Under the pieces are notes generated by a model. That model made no database searches and was not told the origin of the DNA. It saw nothing but the letters and a program-made list of their open reading frames with translations. The translations under genes and the position numbers were made by a program. A DNA stretch of 32,027 nucleotides, from positions 1 through 32,027 of the forward strand of contig JALHNL010000030.1 of NCBI GenBank assembly GCA_022843545.1. The letters are read 5' to 3'. Source of the DNA: Phycisphaerales bacterium. GTDB taxonomy: Bacteria; Planctomycetota; Phycisphaerae; Phycisphaerales; UBA1924. Within the stretch, counting starts at the first letter, position 1. Every line of letters begins with the position of its first letter. Of this stretch, positions 15,069 through 21,282 are shown in pieces.

Positions 15069-16136
15069 AGTGGCGGCCACGAGCCGGTCTTCGCCGGTCA
15101 CAAGGGCCTGTTCTTTGACAACCTGGACGAGCACTTCGCGTTGCAGGGAGGCGAGGGGCTGGGCGCGGCGCCGATCTGGCTGTCGCTGTCGCATTTGCTC
15201 CTCGGCGAACGCGAGCACCGGCTGGTGCCGTGGGCCGACCCGGTGTACCACGTCCGCAACCGCGCGATGATGCCGCGGCACGGGCGGTGGTTGCAGCGCG
15301 ATCCGAACGCGAGCGGGGTCGTGGTGCATGGGGCGCTCGCTTATCACGGAGGGCGCATCGGCGCGGGCGCGGACGGGTTCGACTTGTCGTCGCTCCACCG
15401 CGACGGGTTCAGTCTGCAGCAGTACGTGGGAAGCAACGGATGGCGAAATGGCGATCCGCTGGGACTTTACAATCTTGATGATGGGTATGACCCGGAAGAA
15501 GCACTCGAAGATGTCAATGACATTCTGAGCCTTCTGAGCCCCGTGCCAACGCCGGTCGATTTCATTCGTGGAATGGCCAGCGCGCTGGTCGGTGACTATT
15601 CCGCTAACCTCGACTTCGACGTCGATTGGGCGATGGACTGGTCGCTCTCCGACGACGACCACAGCCGAACGGATAACACCTGGGTTGCGCTGTCCTTAGG
15701 GCGTGGTCTGTACGATGCGTTCGAGATCGGTTTGCCGTTCTCTGATGCGACGGTCAAACCACTGGACGCGTTTGCGTCGGCGGTGGGGGGGAAGAAGTCA
15801 GGGCAGGCCAGTAGAGGCGCGAAGGCGGTCAAGCGCGGCTCACTAAACAGTGGCATTCAGGTTGCCGCTCTCCGCGGGCAGAAAATACACATGCAATACC
15901 GAGATGCGTGTGGCAAACTAGGGCTTCGCACACCCCCGTGGAGGTTCGAAGAAACGATCGCTGGCGTGGGTAGAGTCGACGCCATGGACTTTGACAGGTG
16001 TATTGTCAGAGAGCTGAAGCCCAACACACCGACAGGGCGTGCCAAAGGCATTCGCCAGCTGCTGAGGTACATTGGCGAGCTAGAGCTGAAAACAGGCAAA
16101 CACTGGACCGGATATCTGGATTCTTACGATTACTGA
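15069..16136 (+). CDS. orphan RHS core with restriction-endonuclease-fold toxin domain
   Basis: The frame runs 355 codons from just after a TAG at 15066; possible starts are weak (TTG at 15141). It opens with RHS core sequence (HEPVFAGHKGLFFDNLDEHFALQ), continues with RHGRWLQRDPNASG, and reaches the core end QQYVGSNGWRNGDPLGL at about 15470. A linker of about 125 residues follows, then a toxin domain in a lower-GC stretch. That domain has a PD-(D/E)xK-like arrangement: Asp codons at 15978 and 15987, ELK at 16011-16019, then a Gln in an RQLLRYIGELE helix. It is a probable DNase. The upstream repeat region is absent, so it is a displaced tip. A DUF4304-like gene starts 4 bases later. Confidence 0.75.
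   Translation, partial: SGGHEPVFAGHKGLFFDNLDEHFALQGGEGLGAAPIWLSLSHLLLGEREHRLVPWADPVYHVRNRAMMPRHGRWLQRDPNASGVVVHGALAYHGGRIGAGADGFDLSSLHRDGFSLQQYVGSNGWRNGDPLGLYNLDDGYDPEEALEDVNDILSLLSPVPTPVDFIRGMASALVGDYSANLDFDVDWAMDWSLSDDDHSRTDNTWVALSLGRGLYDAFEIGLPFSDATVKPLDAFASAVGGKKSGQASRGAKAVKRGSLNSGIQVAALRGQKIHMQYRDACGKLGLRTPPWRFEETIAGVGRVDAMDFDRCIVRELKPNTPTGRAKGIRQLLRYIGELELKTGKHWTGYLDSYDY
15071..15146 (+). repeat. 76-bp direct repeat, copy 1 (RHS core)
   Basis: This segment is repeated at 18132-18207 with 6 differences over 76 bases. It encodes GGHEPVFAGHKGLFFDNLDEH in both copies and ends where the two tips diverge. Confidence 0.85.
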
Positions 16137-16140
16137 AGCC

Positions 16141-16641
16141 ATGGCTACGACTGCACTCCTCCAGATTGTCAGCGAAGTGACCAAGCCGCGAGGCTATTCT
16201 AGGCGCGGGTACCTGTTTTGGATACGAGCCCCTGAACTGACTCGCATCCTGCACATTCAACGTAGTCGACGGGGGACAGGAGTCTATTTTAATTTTGGCG
16301 TCATCCCAACAGTAATGGTCACAAAGAGCTACCCGCCCGGGTCTAGCTATTTGGGTCTACGTCTGCGTGCAACAACTTGGGAAGGTCCGTACTCGACAGC
16401 GTTCGCGAACTGCGAAAGAGCATACAGCGATCGTTTGCATGCTAGAGCGATGCTGAGGCCAGTTGCTTGGCTGATCGCTGAAATCGATACATTCCTGGCC
16501 GACCCCGAATGGGTGCGTAAGGTTGTTCTAGACGACGACTGTGTCGAAAGCTCGCATTCGTTCCTCTTGATACGTGACTGGGCTAGGGGCAGCTTGAAGC
16601 ATCCGCGCGACTATTTTTTGCATTCTCGCTACTATTTGTAG
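16141..16641 (+). CDS. DUF4304-like immunity protein
   Basis: The 166-residue protein has an N-terminal helix, then SRRGYLFWIRAPELTRILHIQRSRRGTGVYFNFGVIP, the basic/hydrophobic pattern followed by LQxSxxxxxxxFxxNxGV that typifies DUF4304 proteins. Many of these accompany polymorphic toxins. It starts 4 bases after the stop of the REase-type tip, with no Shine-Dalgarno, so it is probably translated by coupling. GC is clearly lower than in the flanking chromosome. The family name rests on the short pattern; the immunity role rests on the position. Confidence 0.6.
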   Translation: MATTALLQIVSEVTKPRGYSRRGYLFWIRAPELTRILHIQRSRRGTGVYFNFGVIPTVMVTKSYPPGSSYLGLRLRATTWEGPYSTAFANCERAYSDRLHARAMLRPVAWLIAEIDTFLADPEWVRKVVLDDDCVESSHSFLLIRDWARGSLKHPRDYFLHSRYYL

Positions 16642-16690
16642 TCCGCGCACCAAAGGCAACGTTAGCGATATGAGGAAGCGTCACTAAACG

Positions 16691-17537
16691 CTAGAGCCTA
16701 TCCGTAAACCGCGCATCCGGCGATCGTCGGGGCGCGAATAGCCTTGCATGGCGATGCGACTGACCGAGCAGCAGTTGGACTGGTTGTGTGCGCGGCTGCC
16801 CGAGGCGCCCGCGCGGCCCAAGGACGGGCGGCCGCCGATGGACCGCCGGAAGGTCATCGCGGCCATCTTCTGGGTGCTCGACAACGGCGCTAAGTGGAAG
16901 GACCTGCCACGGCACTTCGGCTCGCGCAGCGCGGTGCACGCTTACTTCCAGCGCTGGACGCGCGAGCGGGTCTTCGAGAACATCATGCGCGACGCCGGCC
17001 AACTCGTCGAAGAGCGCGGCGGCTACCGCCTCTACGAGTGCTTCATCGACGCGACCTTCAGCAAGGCCAAGAGCGGCGGCGACGGCGTGGGCGTCACCAA
17101 AGCCGGCAAAGGCGTGAAAATCATGGTGCTCGTCGATGCCCGCGGCCTGCCCGTGGCGGTGACGACCGGCAGCGCCAGCCCGCACGAATCCAAGCTCGTG
17201 CAGGGGCTCTTCGACTTCATGCTCACGCTCGACACGCCGACGCGCATCATCGGCGACAAGGCGTACGACAGCGACCAGCTCGACGAAGACCTCGACGACG
17301 AGGGCATCCAGAGGATCGCGCCGCACCGGTCCAATCGCACGCCGCGGAACGCCACTCAGGACGGCCGGCCGCTGCGGCGGTACAAGCGCCGCTGGACCGT
17401 GGAACGCACGATCTCGTGGTTCCAGAACTTCCGCCGCCTGTGCATCCGCTACGAGAAGTCCGCCCTGCTGTTCCAGGGGTTCCTGCACCTCGGATGTTCC
17501 ATCATCCTGCTCAAACAGGTTTACGGATAGGCTCTAG
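16691..17537 (+). mobile_element. IS5-family insertion sequence, apparently intact
   Basis: The ends are perfect 20-bp inverted repeats: CTAGAGCCTATCCGTAAACC at 16691-16710 and its reverse complement at 17518-17537. The outer CTAG is palindromic, so the target duplication is either TA or CTAG and the true ends are ambiguous by two bases (about 840 bp). It carries one transposase gene with its stop inside the right end. It lies between the DUF4304-like gene and the second SUKH gene. Confidence 0.93.
16748..17530 (+). CDS. IS5 family transposase
   Basis: The single-frame 260-residue protein has an N-terminal DNA-binding region (LTEQQLDWLCARLPE, VIAAIFWVLDNGAKWKDLPRHFG) and the DDE triad Asp101 (FIDATFSKA), Asp170 (IGDKAYDSD) and Glu219 within the YKRRWTVERTISWFQNFRRL signature. 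Length and organisation fit the short IS5-family groups. All three catalytic residues are present and no frameshift is visible, so the enzyme is probably active. A second ATG at 16754 is an equally good start. Confidence 0.96.
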   Translation: MAMRLTEQQLDWLCARLPEAPARPKDGRPPMDRRKVIAAIFWVLDNGAKWKDLPRHFGSRSAVHAYFQRWTRERVFENIMRDAGQLVEERGGYRLYECFIDATFSKAKSGGDGVGVTKAGKGVKIMVLVDARGLPVAVTTGSASPHESKLVQGLFDFMLTLDTPTRIIGDKAYDSDQLDEDLDDEGIQRIAPHRSNRTPRNATQDGRPLRRYKRRWTVERTISWFQNFRRLCIRYEKSALLFQGFLHLGCSIILLKQVYG

Positions 17538-17568
17538 ACTTAGGTGCCACCTGCCACAGGAAGTAGAC

Positions 17569-18060
17569 ATGCTCAAGGCACAACGAGAGCGCTCGCAGGA
17601 AATGATCGATGCATTGGCGGTCCACCCAAGCGTTCGGCTTGGGGTTGGAGTCACCGAGGAAGTCGTGCGCGAAGCAGAGCGCATTCTGAGTAGCAGGCTC
17701 CCGCTGAGCTACCGCGAGTTTCTGCTCAGGTACGGCACCGCTGAGATCCACTCGAACGACATCTATGGCCTTGGCGAGAGTCTGCCGCGACATCTGAACG
17801 TCATCGATGCCACCGGGACGGAGAGTTTCAACGGGCTGTTTCAGTTGTGCAATGGTCACGTCGGGCACGTCTGCATCGCACAAAATGGCCGAGGCGACAT
17901 CTTCTGCCTTGACACCGATCGGCGCGAGGGGAAGGAGTGTCCGGTGGTGTTCTGGGATCACGAGCATCCCGATCCGCCGAAGCAGAAGCCGCGGCTCATC
18001 GCCCGCAGCTTTGCGAACTGGATCTTGAAGTACCTGAGAACCGGCTACTCCGGCGGATAG
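17569..18060 (+). CDS. SUKH (SMI1/KNR4) family immunity-type protein
   Basis: The 163-residue protein has TEEVVREAERILSSRLPLSYREFLLRYGTAEI followed by a Gly-rich loop and LNVIDATG, the typical SUKH N-terminal helix and first strand; it ends with a helical SFANWILKYLR segment. ATG at 17569 has AGGAAG eight bases upstream. The IS element ends 31 bases before it, so the toxin expected on its 5' side is absent and may have been lost at the insertion. It is unlike the SUKH protein at 12645 beyond the shared motif. An orphan RHS tip follows directly in the same frame. Confidence 0.85.
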   Translation: MLKAQRERSQEMIDALAVHPSVRLGVGVTEEVVREAERILSSRLPLSYREFLLRYGTAEIHSNDIYGLGESLPRHLNVIDATGTESFNGLFQLCNGHVGHVCIAQNGRGDIFCLDTDRREGKECPVVFWDHEHPDPPKQKPRLIARSFANWILKYLRTGYSGG

Positions 18061-18330
18061 CCATCCAGCTGTGGCGGGCATGCGCTAACCTACGACGCCT
18101 ACGGCGCGGTGCTCTCGGCGGTGCTGTACAATGGCGGGCACGAGCCGGTTTTCGCCGGGCACAAGGGCCTGTTCTTTGACAACCTGGACGAGCACTGGGC
18201 GCTGCAGCCGGACAACGGCCTGACCGACTTCGATTTCAGTCACACCAGCAATCTGGTGCGCATCCCGCACGGCGGCGAGCACGCCAAGGGGCACCATGAA
18301 TGGGTGTCTGAGAACCTCAGTAAGGGCTGG
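18061..18330 (+). pseudogene. RHS core fragment fused to an HNH-type toxin tail
   Basis: The frame continues from the SUKH stop without a start. It reads LTYDAYGAVLSAVL and HEPVFAGHKGLFFDNLDEHWALQ, RHS core sequence. At about 18210 it switches to NLVRIPHGGEHAKGHHEWVSENL, which resembles the end of AHH/HNH superfamily nuclease toxins (xNxVxIPxxxHxxxHxxW). The RHS core end (DPLGL region) and the nuclease N-terminal half are missing, so this is a recombination scar. No immunity gene follows; the next gene is rlmN on the other strand. The 3' limit is approximate. Confidence 0.65.
18132..18207 (+). repeat. 76-bp direct repeat, copy 2 (RHS core)
   Basis: This is the second copy of the segment at 15071-15146, at about 92% identity by eye. 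The two copies are 3061 bp apart and bracket the DUF4304-like gene, the IS and the second SUKH gene. Confidence 0.85.
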
Positions 18331-18450
18331 CGTCACCAAGTTCCTCCTCACCCCGCGCCGTGCCTCCGACACGCGGACTCCGTGAAGCGCGAAGCCCTTG
18401 AGGTCAGTGGCCGGGTGTGCCACTGCGCGGCGACGCACGGCTACTCACCA

Positions 18451-18467
18451 CGACGGCTTTGCCGTCG
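18451..18467. other. small hairpin at the right end of the toxin island
   Basis: CGACGGC (18451-18457), TTT, GCCGTCG (18461-18467) form a perfect 7-bp stem 19 bases before the 3' end of rlmN. It could help end transcription from either side; no T run follows on the plus strand. Confidence 0.35.
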
Positions 18468-18485
18468 CGATCACCGATCCTGTAT

Positions 18486-19667
18486 TCACCGCGCCGACTC
18501 GCCCACCGTCACGCCCACGCGTGTGCGTCGCAGCGCGGGGTTGCCCAGTTGCCCGCAGGCGGCCATCTGGTCGCGCCCCTTGGTCCGCCGGCGCTTCACG
18601 TACACGCTGGTCGCCGTGAGCCTCGCGACGAAGTCCACGATCATCTCTTCGCTGGGCGCGGGCCAGGGCGAGTGGTCGCGCGGGTTATAGGGGATCACGT
18701 TCACCAGCCCCTTCAGCGGCGCGCCCGCATAGCGCGGCACATTGCGCCGCGATCCGGGCGCACGGGCCTCGTACTCCTCGCCCAACACGAACGACGCCAG
18801 TTCGTCGGCGTGCTCGGGCGCGTCGTTCACGCCGGGGATCAGCACGTACTCCAGGCACAGGTGCGCCCCGCCGTGAAGCGGCCAGTGCCCCAGCGCCGCG
18901 CGCAGCGAGGCCAGCGGCCACGCGCGGTTCACCGGCATGATCTTCGACCGGACCTCGTCATTCGGCGCGTTCAGCGACAGCGCCAGGCCCAGGCGGTGCC
19001 ACCCGGGACGCTTCACCACCTCCGCCAGCCGCGCGATGCCCGCGGGGTTGCCCACGGTCGAAATCGTGATCTTGCTGGTGGCGATGCTGGGCCCGCGGTG
19101 GTCGATGAGCACGCTCACGGCGCGGATCACCTCGTCGAGGTTGTCCGTCGGCTCGCCCATGCCCATGAACACGATGTTCGCGATCGCCGCCTCCGGGTCC
19201 GGGCGGCTCACCAGGTGCCGCGCCGCGAACCACTGGGCCACGATCTCCTCGGCGCTCAGCGAGCGGATGAGCCCCATCTGCGCCGTCTGGCAGAACACAC
19301 AGCCCATCGCGCAGCCCACCTGCGACGACACGCACAGGGTGTACGACCGCACCCGCTTCTTCCCGATCATCGGGATCAGCACCGACTCGGTCTCGTACGC
19401 CTTGTCCGCCGGCGCGCCCGGGGGGCCCGGCACGCGCTGGCAGAACTTCACCACCGTGCCCTCGCCCGACTCGGATCGGTGCTCGCGCACGACCGGGGCG
19501 ACGGGCACATCCAGCCCCTCACCGCTGGCCAGCCCCTCGCGGAAGAACCTCGCGTAGCGCTCCAGGCCCGCCGCCGCGCCGCCGGGCGCGCCCGCGCGCG
19601 CCCACGCCCGGGCGAACTCATGCGCCGTCAAGCCCAGCGGGTTGGGAAGGTCAAGGGCCACGCCCAA
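18486..19667 (-). CDS. rlmN: 23S rRNA (adenine2503-C2)-methyltransferase RlmN
   Basis: The protein of about 393 residues has the radical-SAM CxxxCxxC motif at Cys119, Cys123 and Cys126 (GCAMGCVFC), preceded by TLCVSSQ, and MGMGEPTDN, SKITISTVG and SLNAPNDEVRSKIMPVN as in RlmN. A C-terminal Cys near residue 371 (AACGQL) is the second methyl-transfer Cys of the family. It methylates A2503 of 23S rRNA and A37 of some tRNAs. The start is uncertain: TTG at 19667 or GTG at 19661, neither with a Shine-Dalgarno. It follows a membrane-protein gene by 11 bases and is probably co-transcribed. Confidence 0.95.
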   Translation of the reverse strand: MGVALDLPNPLGLTAHEFARAWARAGAPGGAAAGLERYARFFREGLASGEGLDVPVAPVVREHRSESGEGTVVKFCQRVPGPPGAPADKAYETESVLIPMIGKKRVRSYTLCVSSQVGCAMGCVFCQTAQMGLIRSLSAEEIVAQWFAARHLVSRPDPEAAIANIVFMGMGEPTDNLDEVIRAVSVLIDHRGPSIATSKITISTVGNPAGIARLAEVVKRPGWHRLGLALSLNAPNDEVRSKIMPVNRAWPLASLRAALGHWPLHGGAHLCLEYVLIPGVNDAPEHADELASFVLGEEYEARAPGSRRNVPRYAGAPLKGLVNVIPYNPRDHSPWPAPSEEMIVDFVARLTATSVYVKRRRTKGRDQMAACGQLGNPALRRTRVGVTVGESAR

Positions 19668-19678
19668 GGGTAAGCGGT

Positions 19679-20533
19679 TCAGGCCGCCTGCCCCGCGGGC
19701 TTTTTGTCCACGAATCCCGCCGCGAAAGCCAGGCCCAGCGGGACCCCGATCAGCCCGCCGGCCAGCCAGTCCAGGGGCAACACCCGCAACGGCGGGATCA
19801 CCGAGGCGGTGAAAGAGGCCTGCAGCAGATCAGGCCCGCTCTTCTCGACAAAGGTCGCCACCGCCGGGCCCGCCACAGCCACCGCCACGATGCCCGCGAC
19901 AAACGCCCAGGGCGGCGCGGTCGGCGCGGCGATGTGCCCCGCCATCGCGCCGATGAGCCCGCCCACCATCGCGGCGGCGATCGTCTGGCCCTTCATCAGA
20001 TGCTGCGCCATCAGCCACGCGCCCACCACCGCGCCCGCGATCGCGATCAGAAACGCCACCGTCCCCACCACCACCGGCTGCGGGTCACCCAGACCGGGCT
20101 TGGCCCGGTTGCTCCACGCCGGCGGCTTGGCGAGGGGCGAGTGCGGCAGCGCCAGCCACGCGAAAGCCGCCACCGGCAAGCCCAGGACCAGGGCCTCCAC
20201 CGCGAGCATCCACAGCGTCTTGTCGCCCGGCTCGGCCCGCAGAACCTCCGTCAGCGTGCCGGTGCCATACGCCGCCCAGGCCAGCGCCAGCCCGGCGCAG
20301 AAGTACGCCCACCTGGGCGTGACCAGCCGGCGGACCAGCAGCCCGAAGCCGCAGCACAGCAGCACCGCCAGCAGCCCGCGCAGCAGCCCCATCGCGGGCG
20401 TCTGCGACACCAGCGTGGTGTGCCCGCGCCCGCCGTCGGCGCCGCTGAGCGTGCCCACCAGCATGTAGGCCACCGGCCCGACGGCGAAGACCGCCGCGAG
20501 CATCAGACCCCAGCGAATGAAGCCCTTGGTCAT
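19679..20533 (-). CDS. polytopic membrane protein of unknown function
   Basis: The 284-residue protein has about seven or eight hydrophobic segments: near residues 8-28, 47-66, 74-92, 107-126, 157-176, 187-205, 209-228 and 253-272. The loops are short, with one charged, Pro-rich loop near 130-150. No family motif was recognised. It lies 11 bases upstream of rlmN on the same strand and diverges from the gene at 20581, with a 47-base gap that must hold both promoters. ATG at 20533 is followed by a basic residue and a hydrophobic helix, which supports the start. Confidence 0.7.
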   Translation of the reverse strand: MTKGFIRWGLMLAAVFAVGPVAYMLVGTLSGADGGRGHTTLVSQTPAMGLLRGLLAVLLCCGFGLLVRRLVTPRWAYFCAGLALAWAAYGTGTLTEVLRAEPGDKTLWMLAVEALVLGLPVAAFAWLALPHSPLAKPPAWSNRAKPGLGDPQPVVVGTVAFLIAIAGAVVGAWLMAQHLMKGQTIAAAMVGGLIGAMAGHIAAPTAPPWAFVAGIVAVAVAGPAVATFVEKSGPDLLQASFTASVIPPLRVLPLDWLAGGLIGVPLGLAFAAGFVDKKPAGQAA

Positions 20534-20580
20534 GAGGACGGAGCGTAGGGGACTTGAGCGCGGCAGGCCTACAACCCCCC

Positions 20581-21276
20581 ATGAGCATCGCTCCCGAAAT
20601 CGGCGAGGTGATCCACCGCGTGTTCAGGTCGATCTTCTCCGGCGACCTGGCCGGCCTGCAGCGTGACGCCCTTCCGCATCCGGATCTGGTCCGGCTCGTC
20701 ACCATGCGCCCCCCGGTGGAAGATCTGGACCGGCGGCTCGAGGAGCTCCAGATGCACGAGATCGCCCGCTACCCAGACGGGCACGTCATCGCCCATGCCT
20801 TCTTCCTGGGCTGCATCATGCCCATCACGCTGAGGCCCGACGAATCCGGCGCGTGGAAGGCCGACATGCGCTGGTGGATGGTCGCCACCGAGCCGCCCAC
20901 CGAACTGTTCCAGAAAGCCCGGATGGCGCTGTACGCGATGGTCACCGGCGACGACGAACTGCTCAGCAAGACCTGCTTCTTCCGCGAAGGCATCGATCTG
21001 CTCACCCAAAGCGGGGCCCCCTCCGGCGAACACGGGGTGTATGAGGATGTCTGCGCCAACATGCCCATGATCGAGCTGGCCGCCGGCGAGCGCTACCCCT
21101 GGCCAGTGGGCGAGATGGGCATCGCCAAGCCGGACGACTGCACAGGCGATCATCGCCTGCTCATGGCGCAGTTCGGCGGCGACGAGATCACCTTCCGCAT
21201 GAAGCGGATCAACGGGGAGTGGTTCGTGGACCCCGAGCCGTTCATCACCATGGCGCAGCTGCGCGGGCGGCGCTGA
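20581..21276 (+). CDS. uncharacterised 231-residue cytoplasmic protein
   Basis: The protein has no signal peptide or membrane segment. It begins SIAPEIGEVIHRVFRSIFSGDLAGLQRDALPHPD, a helical start like that of SnoaL/NTF2-like folds, and ends with FRMKRINGEWFVDPEPFI, also a common closing strand in such folds, but no defining motif was found and the resemblance is loose. Composition is normal for the chromosome. ATG at 20581 is chosen over an upstream in-frame codon because it directly precedes the helical start. It is convergent with the metalloprotease gene with only 6 bases between stops. Confidence 0.7.
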   Translation: MSIAPEIGEVIHRVFRSIFSGDLAGLQRDALPHPDLVRLVTMRPPVEDLDRRLEELQMHEIARYPDGHVIAHAFFLGCIMPITLRPDESGAWKADMRWWMVATEPPTELFQKARMALYAMVTGDDELLSKTCFFREGIDLLTQSGAPSGEHGVYEDVCANMPMIELAAGERYPWPVGEMGIAKPDDCTGDHRLLMAQFGGDEITFRMKRINGEWFVDPEPFITMAQLRGRR

Positions 21277-21282
21277 GCCGCC

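Noticed and set aside
16894..17568. Apparent fusion of a transposase-region frame with the SUKH protein
   Set aside because: The frame inside the IS is a shadow of the transposase; SUKH starts at ATG 17569 with its own Shine-Dalgarno.
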